64,000 nucleotides of DNA from Sorghum bicolor. Lineage: Eukaryota; Streptophyta; Magnoliopsida; Poales; Poaceae. Shown here in pieces: positions 1-11,330 of this stretch. The notes below the pieces were generated by a model that was not told the origin of the DNA, did no database searches, and saw only the letters and a program-made list of their open reading frames with translations. Position numbers and translations under genes: made by a program. Numbering within the stretch: the first letter of the stretch is position 1; each line of letters opens with the position of its first letter. The stretch is from assembly GCF_000003195.3 (NCBI RefSeq), contig NC_012871.2, forward strand, positions 4,451,997 to 4,515,996, given 5' to 3'.

Positions 1-1904
1 TCGAGCCCTGGCCGCTGTTTCGACTCGATCCGGATCTCGCCGAGCTTGAATTCAAGCCGCGGTGGCGAACCCTCCCTGCTCTCTCTCTCAGGCCGAACCA
101 AGCGCATAGGTGAGCTCGGGGTAAGCTCCTCCTCCGGCTGGTGTACTTCTTTCGCTCCCTAGCGCCCCGTTTCGCGAGTTCAACGTTTCCGGCAGGGTCC
201 TCCCATGGCGCCGCCGCGCCGGACCTATGGAGGATGGCCGGCCAGCCGGCGTTCACCCCTGATGAGATCCTGGCCGTTGGTTTTAGATCTAAGGGCCAGG
301 AAAGAAAGATACCCCTTCGGGGTGAAAAATTGCTAAAGAAACCCTGTAGAATTTGAGAACTAACCTAGAGTCCGTGGCGCCCTGGGAAACTTCGCTTTTC
401 AATTCCAAAAACTATTCTCTGATCGGTTTAGTTCAAAGTACGGTTTCCAGAATTTACAAGTTTGCCACTGGGTTTAAATTGCTTATAAAATGCTCATTTT
501 AACTCCGATTTGACCCATTCAAATGTGTTAGATTCGTCTTCTCGAGATCTACGTGTTAGTATCATGTATTACCAGTTTCTATCTTTTTAATTTCGTGACC
601 ATATTTAATTAATTATTCTTCTATAGGAAATCTTAGAAAATTCACAACTTCTCCGTTTTAGCTCCGATTTTTGTGATCTTTACGTCTGTGTGATCGTAGC
701 GATGCGTGGAATTATTTTATAAACTTTTCATACTACTTTTATATGGTTGGTGTACTGTTCTAATTATAGCTTTGTTTGCTTCGTGTATGTTTGGCCTCGA
801 TTGTTTGTGTGTTGATGATCGATGATCGAGTTTAGACGGAGAGCAATACTTCAGTAATCAAGATCAGAGCCTTGGTAACAAGTAAGACCAGTAGGACCAG
901 AAAGATCAGCAAGAGCAACTGGATCAAGGCAAGTATAACATTTGGGTTTTCTTTCTGTGACCATGATCTTGTGATGTGATTAATGTTAAAGCAACAAATG
1001 ATAAAAATGACTTTTTAGCAAATTGATGATTTATCTGTAAGTGATAACTGGGACAGCAGTGCAACCATGAGGGCTATAATGGCTCTAGTTTTAGCTCAGT
1101 ATGAAGACCTTTTCTAGCTTATTAGAGGTTACCCGAAAGGGTGCTAGAGGGGCTTGCCGTTTTGGGTATAGCGTGGCCTCTGTCTTTATGTGTATAGGCT
1201 GCGCGTCATTGTGACATTGGAAGGGGCTCTATATCTGCGCGCCCGGAAAACCTTGCGGCCCTAACATGTTAGACGAACTTTTGAAAGGCTTCATAGTGAT
1301 CCCTGCCGACCTTCGTTGGTAGTGGGTTAATGAAAGCCCTAGTTTGGTTTTGGATAATTGATGAAACCCTAGTACTAACCTCTATACTAAGTGTGTGTAG
1401 ACTTAATGAGGTTGGTACATGCCAAGTGATGGAGCAAGTGATGATCATGGTGATGATGGTGATGACCACAAGATGATCAAGTGCTCAACATGGAAAAGAA
1501 GAAAGAGAAAAACAAAACCCTATGGAGATCAAGGCAAAGGTATTGCTTAGGGTTTTGGTTTTGGTGATCAAGACACCATAGAGGGTGTGATCACATTTAG
1601 GATAGATAGCCGTACTATAAAGAGGGGAATTCTTTGGCTAAGCGGTTATCAAGTGCCACTAGGTGTCATTGTTCATGTGCATGCATTTAGAACCTAGTGA
1701 GCTAACTTAACTCCTTCGAAGAAAATGTTTGTGAAAATGCTAACACACGTGCACATGTTGGTTTACACGTTGTGGTGTTGGCACACTTTGAGAAGGAGGT
1801 GGAGTTTGAGATTCAGCGCTTTTCGAGAAAATGAAGTGCATTTTTTCTATTGCGCCGGTGGGAGATTTGGAGAAGTCGCGGGAGTGTTCCTCGCAGAGAA
1901 ACAC

Positions 1905-2378
1905 TCACCGGACGCTAGCTGTTGAGGCACCGGACGCAGAGGTTGTGCGTCCGGTGTGCTGTGGTGCTAGGGTTAAGCACCGGACGGTGAACACTGGACG
2001 CTGGGGAGCTCCTGTTCATGCGTCCGGTGCTATCTGACTTCGGTCGGAGTGTTTGACTGGAAGCACCGAACGCTCAGGGAGCGTCCGGTGGTTAGCGTCC
2101 GGTGTGCGGGCGTTTTGTGACCCTCTCTGCACATGGGTCCGGTGAGCACCAGACGCTACCGGTGCTTAGCGTCCGGTGACCCGCAGGTTTGCGGAACTCT
2201 CTACGCATGAGTCCGGTGTGCACCGGACGCGTCCGGTGCCAACTTGCTCAGCGTCCGGTGCACTGCAGGTGACCGTTAGACTCTGACACGAGAATTTCAA
2301 AAGGCGACACGTGGCTGACGTTGGAGCACCGGACGCTGGTGTTGAGCGTCCGGTGCCCCTTTAAGAGCGTCCGGTGAC
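1905..2378. repeat. Dense array of CACCGGACGC / GCGTCCGGTG motifs inside the LTR
   Basis: About 20 exact or near-exact copies of the 10-mer CACCGGACGC, or its reverse complement, occur in roughly 470 bases in both orientations. Many are paired as short inverted repeats with spacers of a few to about 15 bases. They lie just upstream of the LTR TATA box at 2430, in the U3 part where promoter elements would be. Function is unknown; a binding-site cluster or hairpin-forming region are both possible. Confidence 0.8.
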
Positions 2379-2429
2379 CCCGAGTGTTGCCCAGTGAGAG
2401 AGCCAACGGCTCTATTTGTTTGAGGGGTC

Positions 2430-2437
2430 TATAAATA
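2430..2437 (+). promoter_or_regulatory. TATA box of the nested LTR
   Basis: TATAAATA lies in the middle of the LTR, just after the GC-rich motif array, as expected for the U3/R boundary of a retrotransposon. It sets the likely sense direction as plus. Activity cannot be judged from sequence. Confidence 0.5.
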
Positions 2438-3849
2438 TTTGTTGGTCGGCTTAGGGCTCACTCTCTTGGTATTCTAGCATACTTGACATATTTGTGAGCC
2501 TAAGCAAACACCTCCCACTCATCTCCTTCATAGATTATACATCTTTGTGAGATTGGGAGTGATTCTAAGTGCATTTGCTTGAGTGATTGCATCTAGTGGC
2601 ACTTGAGGATCGTTCTAGCTGCGGTTTTCTTGTTACTCTTGGTGGTTGCCGCCATCTAGACGGCTTGGAGCAGCGGAGGAGCTTTGGCACGAGTTGGTGA
2701 TTGTTTGTGGCCATCTCTCGGTGATTGTGAGGGGTCTTGTACCTTCCCCGTCGGAGAGCCGAAAGGTAACTCTAGTAAAGTGCTCGTGTCATTGAGCTAC
2801 CTCACTTGTGGGTAGGTTCTTGTGGTGTTCTAGTGAGGACGAGGTTCGTGCTACACCTCTTAGCCACCGAACCACCAAGTGTTGGTCGACACAACGGGGA
2901 CGTAGCGTGCCGGCAAGCACATGAACCTCGGGAGAAAATCGTGTGTCTTCATTGTGTTTGTTGATTGGATTTCTCCCGATGATTGGACTTCATTTTATTG
3001 ATTGGTTCATCCCCTCTACACGTCGGTATAAAGATCAAACCATCTCTCTTATTTTCTTACAAACTAGAGTAGCTTACATACTTGTATAGAAACTTTAGGT
3101 AGCTCTCTAGTGTAAGTAGAGACTTAGCTCTTGTGTGCCTAGTGATCATATCAACTAGATTTGTTGGATAGGTGGCTTGCAAACACCCCTTTAGAGCTAG
3201 AGCAAAAAGCTTCGCTTTGTTATTTACTAACCTCTTGCTCTAGTGAATTTGTAGAATTTTTAAATAGGCTATTCACCTCTCCTCTAGCCATATTAGGACC
3301 TTTCAGTTAAGAGGTCGACGGGCCTCGGGCAAAAGGGTAAATTATGACTCATTGGTAAAGATGTACAACCTCTGCAGAGTGTTAAAAACTGGTATACTAG
3401 TCGTGCTCACGGTCAAGAGTGGCCTTGGGGATTCTTGCATTAAAGATGATGATTCTTGTCATGTTATCATAGTCGTTATTTATTGTTTAATGCTTTTACA
3501 TTATTTATGTAACATTGATCATGAGATTGTAGGATCTATACAATCTAGTTGATATACTTGTGGAGTTCGACATGGACTCACTCTTGCTATTTCCCCCACA
3601 CTTTAGGAGGAGTGTTAGGCTTGTGATCAACCAGTCAGTTGGATCCTGTAGAGTGGAGTTAATACCCGAAGTTGGAGTTATCTTCCGTTGTGTGCTGCCT
3701 AAGGTTATCTCTGATTTATTATGTACGCTATATAATTTATGCATTGTATTTTGATATTACCCCTTATTTGTAGCTATATGTGAGATTTGACCTCTAAAAC
3801 TCACATATGGTGCATGTCTGATTTTGTCCTTAAAATCAGGTATTACATC

Positions 3850-4075
3850 ATCTCATAATATAGTTTTTTCTAGGTTTGTTCTAAGTCTAACTATATCACG
3901 CTTAACCAAATTTTATAGAGAAAACATCTACAATATCAAATTAGTAAATTAGATATTATAAAATGTATTTTCACAACAAAGTTATTTGTAGTTATAGATG
4001 TAATTATTTTTCTATAAAAATTGCTCAAAGTTAAAATAGTTTGACTTAGATCAAACCAAAAACAGTGATATTCAG
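3850..4075. mobile_element. Stowaway-type MITE remnant
   Basis: AT-rich sequence with the internal phrases common in grass Stowaway MITEs (a run resembling GGTCAAAGTTAAAATAGTTTGACTTAG near its right end). The terminal inverted repeats are decayed and no clear TA duplication is assigned. Confidence 0.4.
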
Positions 4076-4079
4076 ATTG

Positions 4080-4645
4080 GTGCAGTAGTTTATAATGGAC
4101 TAAAAATGTGTGTTTCTGGAGCTACTTAAGTTGTTAATGCAATAGTGATTCACTATGATGGTATATATTGTCCCTCACCGTTCTATATGTGTTTACGTAA
4201 TTATCAGGTGAGTAATTGTACTTATTAGACATATCACAAATATAATTAGCGCATTCTCACTGTTGTATTTTATTCGTCTTTAGTCATCAACCAAAGAAGA
4301 GTGTCCTTTTGTCATTGTTGGCATCCCTTCTTAACTTTTTTTACCACCCTCCTCAGTATACATTCATGAGAGGCCAGCTGCGAGAGAGATGCCGGCATAC
4401 AAATACCTATGTATAACCTCACATTTCTTCGGATACAGTTGCCAAGAAAGAAAGCGGATGGTTGTAGCAGGAGCAATCGAGTGAGGTTATTGCCACTAAT
4501 AAGCCATTTGGTAATAAGTTTATCCTGTGTAACAGAATGAGATATCTGATGATCGAATATCCGTTTGGGACAGAGAGACATCATCGAAAGTACTGTTTAG
4601 GATTTCAAGAGTAGGCGAGCTGCTGTGCCAACTCTGTTGTCGGAT
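4080..4645 (+). repeat. Promoter-like module, copy 1 of 5
   Basis: This region aligns in order with 10640-11330, 13060-13860 and 24840-25850, and partly with 8820-9170. Shared landmarks are a TGTGTTT block, an ATCAACCAAA(C/G)AA block (about 4286), a TATA-like ACAAATAC block (about 4399), a TTCTTC...TTGCCA block and a coding-like stub reading VWDRET..KVLF near 4555-4600. The copies are strongly diverged. This one has no long frame and is probably dead. Confidence 0.5.
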
Positions 4646-5005
4646 ATGAGTCATTCACCTTGATGCTCACTTGGGTGAAGCACACAACTCACGTTTCATA
4701 TATCGAACCCCTTCTCTATTTCTCTAATTAAAATAAGCTGATTACATGATCTTAAACAATCACTACAACTCCAAAACCAACAATTAGATCAGTCTCAACG
4801 CAAGATTTCATCAGTCAATTTCCAAGGCTATGAAACAAAATATAAAACAGGTCTTTCTCTCAGTGTATAGTTTCATTGCACAGTGTCACATGTTATTTTG
4901 GCATTTTTCCACCGGTCTCTCTCTTTCTTCCCCATGCTACCACACTGCAGCAGCGGGCTCCACGGAAGACGATGACACGGATGCAAGCAGCGCCAGCCAC
5001 GGCAG

Positions 5006-5263
5006 GTGGCATCAAGGACTGCTCCATGCTCTTTGGCGACATCAAGGACTTCTTCGCCGCTGTCGTCTTGCGTACTCGTTGCTTGCCTCGTCGCTGGAGT
5101 ACACGCCCTTGGCTCCCCTCATCCCTCTCCAGCGTGCTTCTTCACCAGACTACACCCCAAGCTCCCTTTCGGTGTGAGAAGCCGTTTCACGCACGTCTCC
5201 ACTGAGCCACCGCCGCTACCACCCATACCAGAGGAGCCTTCATCCTCCCAGCATGGATACTAA
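5006..5263 (+). CDS. Candidate small ORF, 85 aa, unknown
   Basis: An ATG-started frame of 85 codons in a GC-rich island (4910-5265) within AT-rich DNA. It holds a hydrophobic stretch (SSCVLVACLVAGVHA, about residues 20-34) that could be a signal peptide, then a proline-rich tail ending PPPLPPIPEEPSSSQHGY. I recognise no family. Two other frames are also open across the island, so the codon choice does not single out this frame. It may be a captured gene fragment. Low confidence. Confidence 0.2.
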   Translation: MASRTAPCSLATSRTSSPLSSCVLVACLVAGVHALGSPHPSPACFFTRLHPKLPFGVRSRFTHVSTEPPPLPPIPEEPSSSQHGY

Positions 5264-5265
5264 AC

Positions 5266-5990
5266 ACATTCAGTAGTTTGTAACAGAGGACAATCTTGGT
5301 TGAGGCAGATCGTGCCTGAATTCTATGTATGCATAACTAATCGAGTATTTTGCCTTTGGCGAATGTTTTGTTCAAAATCAGTAGAATGCTTGTCATAGGA
5401 GTTATTCAGAATGAAAATCATCAGTCAAATGTTTGTAATAGCTAGGGGATATTCTGTATGAAAATATCAATAGTTTTTGTTGTAAATTTGATCCGACATT
5501 GTTCTCTTGCACATTGCTTCTCCACCTCTGAATTTTGATTGTTCTATTTACTGAACTGTATGCCTATCATCCTAGCATTATAAGATTTGATAGAGTTGTC
5601 ATCTGAAACAGTAACGCTCAAAAGGAACGAAAGCCTTAACTGACAGACTCCAATAAATCAGGCAGAAACTGAGCTCCTTCAACCTTCAGATCAGTCACAA
5701 GCCAAATCATCCTTTTTTTTTGACAATACAAATGCAGGATAACGAAAGGCATGCCGCCTTTGTATGTATGGCACAATTAATCAAGTATTGATTTGTCTTT
5801 GCCTTTATGTATGAAAATCATCAGTATTTTTTGCAATTTGGTCTCAAGCTGTACTGCACGTTGCTTCTCCACCCCTGAACTGTGATTGTGGCATTTTTCT
5901 TTTATGAATTCTATATGGACAACATTCACCATTTAATCTATACCAAATTTAGATGCGTACGATGCTGGTATTACAGGATTTGGAAGAATC
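5266..5990. repeat. AT-rich spacer with an internal duplication
   Basis: No gene is visible. The part around 5310-5545 recurs in diverged form around 5755-5905; both contain a GTATGCATAAC/GTATGGCACAA block, a GAAAATCATCAGT block and a TTGCTTCTCCACC block in the same order. A fragment at 5612-5676 resembles 6978-7075. It looks like two old copies of the same non-coding sequence. Confidence 0.45.
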
Positions 5991-6002
5991 TTTGAAATTA
6001 TA

Positions 6003-6969
6003 GGGCAAAATTTGCCACGAGACACCGTTAAAGCTTGCCTTTTACCAAAACACATTAAAAAAAACAAGTCTTTGCTGTAAGACACCAAAAAACGCATACG
6101 CTTTGCTATAAGACACATAACTTAATATTATATTGAAGTTTATTGAACAGCCACGCAAAATGTCAGAAATACCCTTACCCTTTCATCCCTCTATCACGAA
6201 GCCAAGACTCGACTCCAGGCACTCCCGTACGTGCGTTCGACTCCGCGTGCGCGTCCTCCGGCGGCGGTGCTCCTCGGCTCTGCGTGCGCGTCCTCCAGCG
6301 GCGGTCCTCGGCTCGACTCCAGGCAGCGGTCCTCCTCGACTCCGCATGCGCATCCTCGACTCCAGGCGGCAGCGCGCGTGGACGGCGACGGCATGCCTTC
6401 GGTGGCAGCCGCGACCTGCAGCAAGCCGAGGAGCGGCAGCTCCGGATCCTGCAGGTGCGGTGGGGATGGAGCCTCCACCGTTCTTGAGCGAGATTTTTCC
6501 TGAAGAGCACGCTAATCTTTCATGGCTTCCTGATGGTAAAATATTTCTGTCATTGTCTAGGGTTTGGTTAGTTGGTACTGTAGCTCTAAGTTCTTGAAGT
6601 AAATCATGTGTTTCTGTCCATACTTTCTGTAGGATGGATCCCAATTCGTTCTACAGGTTTGCTGCACGTGTAGGTGCCTTTGTTAAATTGACTGAAGATG
6701 TTCTTGGATCTGCTATAATGTTGCTGAAATATGCATGTTATGGTGATGACATATTGTTATGTTGCTTCAACCTCGAATTGGAGGGCAAGGGTATTTCTGT
6801 CCATATATTATGTTTACTTACCTGTTTGATTGAGAAATAATATTTATATGAGCTATAATGTCCAGCAGCCAATGACCATGATTTTATAATGTGTTGTGGC
6901 AAAGCCATTCTTTTTTAGTGTCTACCGGCAAAAGCCAGCTTTTTTTAGTGTCCCCTGGCAAATTCTACC
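6003..6969. mobile_element. Mutator-like element with GC-rich cargo, TSD GAAATTATA
   Basis: A 967-bp element bounded by an exact 9-bp direct repeat GAAATTATA (5994-6002 and 6970-6978), the hallmark length for Mutator-like transposition. Its ends are related inverted repeats: GGGCAAAATTTGCCACGAG on the left and GGTAGAATTTGCCAGGGG read inward from the right. Subterminal copies of the GACAC / TTTGCC motif follow on each side. The ends are AT-rich while the middle (about 6190-6500) is very GC-rich and low in stops in several frames. That is the composition of a Pack-MULE carrying a gene fragment, though the donor is not identified. No transposase is present, so it is non-autonomous. Confidence 0.8.
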
Positions 6970-6977
6970 GAAATTAT

Positions 6978-7075
6978 AACGCTGAAGAGGAACAAAAGCC
7001 TAAAATTGCAATTGTAACGCCGAAGAGGAACGAAAGCCTGAAATTGACAGCCCGAAAAATCAGGCCGAAACAGCA
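6978..7075 (+). repeat. Short tandem repeat next to the MULE
   Basis: Two adjacent imperfect copies of a unit containing AACGC(T/C)GAAGAGGAAC(A/G)AAAGCCT. A third relative occurs at 5612-5676, on the other side of the Mutator-like element. This suggests an older repeat in the host sequence, and the element then landed between copies. Confidence 0.5.
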
Positions 7076-7238
7076 TGCTACATCTGGCTTGCAGACGCGG
7101 ACACGAGCGGAGCAGCTTACTCGCGGACGCGGACGAGCAGCGCAGCTTCCTCGCAGACAAGGACGCGGACGAGCAGGCGCCCGCGGTGGCGGACCGGCGG
7201 AGCTGTGCGCTCGTGTCGCCTCTTCCTCGCGCTCAAGG

Positions 7239-7595
7239 ATGGAGGATGACACGAGGGAAGCGCCCGTGGCGGCAAGGAGTACGGCGGCCGCGTCCTCCCC
7301 ACCTCCCCCCCTCAATCTCGTGGTTGCCATCCCTCCAGCAGAGACCTCCTGCACCGCCTTCCCCTCCCGCATTCCATCCCCTCCCGCCTCGTCCACGCCG
7401 AAGGAAGAAGCTGCAGCCCGCATCGGAGGCTCTGCTCCGGCCTCACCCATGCCTGTGGCGCTGAATGAAATGCTAACAACGCTCTCAGTGCAATTCGTCC
7501 CTGTTTCCAACCTTTTGCAAACCGCGCTAAAACGTTTCACTAGGATGAAACATTTGCCTTCTCTCTACTCTCAGTTTCATGTGAAAAGCTGACAT
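7239..7595 (+). CDS. Candidate GC-rich ORF, about 118 aa, unknown
   Basis: From the ATG at 7239 an open frame runs to a stop near 7590. The first ~80 residues are Ala/Pro/Ser-rich (for example ASSPPPPLNLVVAIPP). Base composition falls to AT-rich after about 7480, where the sequence resembles a Tourist-type MITE end (the AGACTGGCC motif near 7645). Several frames are open here, as GC-rich DNA often allows. It could be the first exon of a dead gene. I do not recognise a family. Confidence 0.2.
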
Positions 7596-7659
7596 AACAT
7601 CCTATTTAATGTGTATGAAACTCCCCATGAAACTTTATTGAGACTGGCCTTAAGCTGGT

Positions 7660-8619
7660 CCTTGTCTTATGCAATTAACACACCTACATAACATACACTA
7701 TGTACTGGCTTGACCAATTCACATGCACTACTTGACCAGCCCATGCCTATAGTACAGTTGCTTCCCGCAGCTCTCCATATGCAGCTCTCTATATACAACA
7801 AGGAGACACCTTAATCAGCGACACAGAACTAAAACACGTCACTAATATCAGTTTAGTGGCGCGGGCAAACAAAACGCATCACTGGATAGTTGTCGGCCAT
7901 GGCCAATAAATAAAACATATATGTCTGTTTCATTTCATTTCTCTTCATTTTGCACAGGCGGCTCAGCTTCTTCATCTAGTAGCAACTCAATGTGTGGATA
8001 TAGTTGACAGCGAATTAACATGGTCATGGAATGACAAGGCAATCGACGACTGACCGCGCCGTGCATGGTCGCCGCCCAGTTGGTATCGGTTGATCAAGAG
8101 GAGTCATGAGGCAGAGGCACGAGCTCATCACCATCGAGCAAAGAAGGCATGCATTGTGTGCTGCAGCATCGTATGTGATCGTCCTCCTTGACAAACAAGC
8201 AGGACAGGGCACACCACATGTTAAGTAGAGTGCCATGTCGTGTAACTAGTTTACAGAAACCATGAACACCACATGCATGTTAGGTGTCCTGTATAGTACG
8301 TTATAATAACAATCCTTATCAACTCATGTTCAGCACTCAAAAGATATGATCGCCCTTGCTACTTTGATCAGTGGTTCAAATATAAGACGCCCAACTCGCA
8401 GCTAGGTGCTGGGTATACAACAGCAAGAAAATCATTCCATTTACTAGTATATTAAGATCTCTGAGACCCATCAGATAATGAACATTGAAGACACACATGT
8501 CTCCATTGTCGCCTCCCATATATAATTAGGTGCCCTTATTATTGCACTCCTCTGTTTTTTGGTTGCCAAGTCGAACACACAAGCTAGAGCAGATCCGCCT
8601 GCTACTGTCATGGTCAATA
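7660..8619. other. No gene seen
   Basis: AT-rich, no frame with coding character, no splice-consistent exons, no clear terminal repeats. Short frames on both strands are of chance length. Confidence 0.5.
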
Positions 8620-8733
8620 GGCCCCGTTCGGATACAGGGAAATCATTCCCCAAACGGTTTCCTCACAAATTTCTATAACGTCGGAACCGTTCTAGGCATG
8701 GAATGGCCCATTCCGGATTAACCAAACGGAGCC
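8620..8733. mobile_element. Small MITE with GGCCCCGTT ends
   Basis: A 114-bp segment beginning GGCCCCGTTCGGAT and ending with the inverted relative ATTAACCAAACGGAGCC. This end type is very common in grass MITEs. A 3-bp duplication is not clear. Confidence 0.55.
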
Positions 8734-8819
8734 TAAAGAAATATACTTAGGCTCGATTGCAGCTTAGTCTTTCAGCTCTCGATCTGATCTCTCCCAATCG
8801 ACACACAAAGTCACTATAA

Positions 8820-9170
8820 CACTTCATTGGAGTGGAAGTACACAAATCTGAGCATGGATTTCACATTTCCCAAGTTGCATGTATCAAACCCAGTGCAACT
8901 GCAGTTTATTAGTCACGTTAAGTAGTTTTGTTGACTCACAGCGTAGATCTTTATCACCCAAAATTCTAGAAATTAATTGTTGTGCCTCTTACTGTAGGCT
9001 GCATGTATTCACATATATACTCAGGCATCACTAATTTGTCCAATATCACCATATATAATATTTCATTGCAATCATCCCCCCAGGACAAATCCACGCTTCA
9101 ATCTTTCACAACTGATTTCAAATTAAAGTAGCATTTATATTATTCATTAACAATGTTTCCTATGTCTTAT
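8820..9170 (+). repeat. Promoter-like module, copy 2 of 5 (upstream half only)
   Basis: The block ATTTCCCAA(G/A)TTGCATnnATCAAA and the following ~200 bases align with 10660-10880 and 24880-25060. The downstream TATA-like part and coding-like stub are missing, replaced by the LINE that follows at about 9190. Confidence 0.45.
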
Positions 9171-9189
9171 TTAGGCATTCCAATTCATT

Positions 9190-10628
9190 TCAGAAAGTTA
9201 CAGAACACAGACTGACATAAGGTCGAAGAGTGTTTTGAGAAGAAATTGAGTAGCTGGAAAGGAAAACATCTATCGACAGGGGGAAGACTAACACTGATTA
9301 ATTCAGTTCTGAGTAGTCTACCCATGTATATGATGTATTTCTTTGCAATAACAAGAGGGGTGCTTAAGAAGCTAGATTATTTTAGTTCTAGTTTTTTTGG
9401 CAAAGTGATAACCACATAAGGAAGTATCACCTTGCTAAGTGGAGCATACTATGCCAACCTAAGGAACAGAGGGGTTAGGAATTCATGATTTGGAGCTAAA
9501 GAATACTGCACTTCTAAGCAAATGGTTGTTTAAGTTGCTAATATCTGATGGAATATGTAAGTACTTAGGCTCAAAGCCTTTATCCCAAGTTTATTGGAAA
9601 AGTGGGGACTCTCATTTCTAGGGAAGCCTCATGAAGGTGAAACAAGATTTCCTTCGTTTTGGCTCATTTGTAATCAAAGACGGTTCCCAAGTACGATTTT
9701 GGGTGGACAAATGGCTTGGAAACTCACCTCTAAGTGAACAGTATCCTTGCTTATATAACACCGCCAGACATAAGCAACAAACTGTAGCAGAGGTTTTTAG
9801 CTTATCACCATTGCTTTTATCATGGAGACATGATTTGATTGGACCTAAAATTAACAGCCTAGAATGAACTTCTTCCTCGCATTGCTAATATCAAGCTCAC
9901 TCAAGAACAAGATGTTTTCCGCTTGAAGGGCCAATTCTCAGTGAAGTTACATTATTTGGCTTTGATCCATCAAGATGTCCCAAAATCTAAATAAAATCAT
10001 CTGGAAAACAAAGGCTCCATTGAAGATAAACATTTTTATGTGGTACCTTCGAAGAGGAGTTATTTTAACAAAACACAACTTAGTATAACGCAACTGGCAA
10101 GGCAATGAGAAGTGTTGCTTTTATCATGAGAGTGAGACAATTAAGCATCTTTTCGCACGGGTAGTTTGGGTTGCATACAAGTTCTAAATCTCCCTCGGCC
10201 CTGCAACATTTCTCACCTCTTTGGGAGTTGGCTTCGAGGGTTTCAGAAGGATCTCAAACCTTTACTTTTGTTGGAAGTGGTGGCTACTTGTTGGTCACTT
10301 TGGTTTGGTATTTGAAAAGAAACATGTTTACTCTCCCTTGCAGGTGGTTTATTCAGTAATCCATTGGCTGCATACATGGATTATGCTCCAAAAGCCTTAC
10401 GCACAGAATTTGGTGCAGAAGGCATTGCAACAATTGATGTAAGCGGTTATGGTGTTTTTCTCCCAGGCACATGGGTGGCGATCTAGTCTTAGAATTGAAT
10501 GTCACTAGAGTGTCAGGTTTCTTTCTCTTAGGCTTTGTGTTTAGGCAGAAGCCGGAAGTGAATTCACTTTTATTGTATCAACTCGATGTAATCACTGTGA
10601 GTTAATAAAATCCTTCCTTTATAAAAAA
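9190..10628 (+). mobile_element. 5'-truncated, decayed LINE (non-LTR retrotransposon)
   Basis: Broken frames encode the C-terminal part of a plant L1-type reverse transcriptase protein. The thumb-region phrases STGGRLTLINSVLSSLPMYMM (about 9270-9330) and GGLGIHDLELKN-like text (about 9475) are seen. They are followed by an open stretch 9631-9867 reading VKDGSQ.RFW.DKWLG-type sequence, characteristic of the zf-RVT region. Stops and frameshifts interrupt it throughout. The 3' end has AATAAAATCCTTCCTTTATAAAAAAA, the usual grass LINE tail. The 5' part is missing. No target duplication is identified with certainty. Not functional. Confidence 0.75.
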
Positions 10629-10639
10629 ACGTAAGTTCT

Positions 10640-11330
10640 TCCAAAAATGAACACTAGCACCAATGTTGCATTTCCCAAATTGCATCAAATCCAAGATCAG
10701 TGCGACTGTAATCCAATTAATCATGTAGTAACAAGTTTAGTGGACTAAGATGTGTGTTTCTTAAGCACTAAAATTATCGATGCAACAGTTTATTGTACAA
10801 GGTGTATATTAGTTAGGTGAATAATTCACTTAGACATCACCAATTTTTGCAACCTCACCATGAATCATCAAGCAAACAATTACCCGTCTGTGCAAGCTAG
10901 CATCCTTTCTTAACTATATCCACTGTCCTATGTCCTCCACAATATAAAGTACATATCTCATGATACGACAACCACAGCTAGCATATAAATACTGGTACAT
11001 GCAAAGGCAAAATGTCACACTTCTTCAGGCGTGGTTGCCACAACTATATAGACAATCGAGAATGTGGATGGTTGTGCCCAGATCTATTGAGATTCTTGCC
11101 ATTTGGTGAGTTTATCCAATGAAATTGATGAGGTGCCTAACATTTGGAGTCACCAAGTGTTGGGAATGGGATGCACTGAGGGAAGTATTATTTGTATGTT
11201 CGAAAGCAGCTGAGTCTTTTGAAAGCCTAGATGAACATGTGTGTATTATGCCGCCGCATGATCTGAACAACATTCCAAATGGAATAAGGAAGCAAGCTAA
11301 ACTAATATGTCCTGTTGGGACTATATAGTG
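10640..11330 (+). repeat. Promoter-like module, copy 3 of 5, with a 69-codon frame
   Basis: This is the best-kept copy of the module. In order: an ATTTCCCAAATTGCATCAAA block, a TTTTTGCAACCTCACC block (about 10845), a CAAGCTAGCAT block, a TATAAATAC box (about 10984), a CATGCAAAGGCA block, then an open frame at 11119-11328. That frame contains CWEWDALREVLFV, aligning with VWGWEALWEMLFE in copy 5. The arrangement resembles a TATA promoter followed by the start of a transcribed exon. I do not recognise the encoded protein. The frame ends after 69 codons with no visible continuation. Confidence 0.5.

Larger units (their letters stand above)
1331..3305 (+). mobile_element. Nested solo LTR, 1975 bp, TSD GTTAA
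   Basis: The sequence starts TGAAAGCCCTAG and ends GGACCTTTCA, the TG...CA ends of an LTR. It is flanked by the 5-bp direct repeat GTTAA (1326-1330 and 3306-3310), and removing it rejoins the surrounding older LTR in the order seen in the intact copy at 56624-59119. There is no internal domain, primer-binding site or second LTR, so it is a solo LTR left by recombination between the two LTRs of one element. A TATA box at 2430 suggests plus-strand transcription. Insertion inside an older LTR gives the relative age of the two. Confidence 0.88.
1..3846 (+). mobile_element. Gypsy-like LTR, left end outside window, split by a nested LTR
   Basis: Positions 1-1330 and 3306-3846 form one interrupted sequence that matches, inverted, the complete solo LTR at 56624-59119. 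Shared blocks include the stretch around 480-1320 and the terminal block ending GGTATTACA at 3838-3846. The right end is a canonical CA terminus. The left end lies beyond the window, so the target duplication and full length cannot be seen. No gag or pol coding is visible, so it may be a solo LTR or the 3' LTR of a larger element. The first ~390 bases are GC-rich and align poorly with the other copy. Similarity was judged by eye. Confidence 0.75.

Noticed and set aside
1905..2378. CRISPR-like spaced short repeats
   Set aside because: Motifs occur in both orientations with irregular spacing inside an LTR; no array structure and wrong kind of genome.
6133..6644. Overlapping 90-154-codon frames on both strands
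   Set aside because: They lie within the GC-rich core of the Mutator-like element and repeat the same short words; no frame is favoured.
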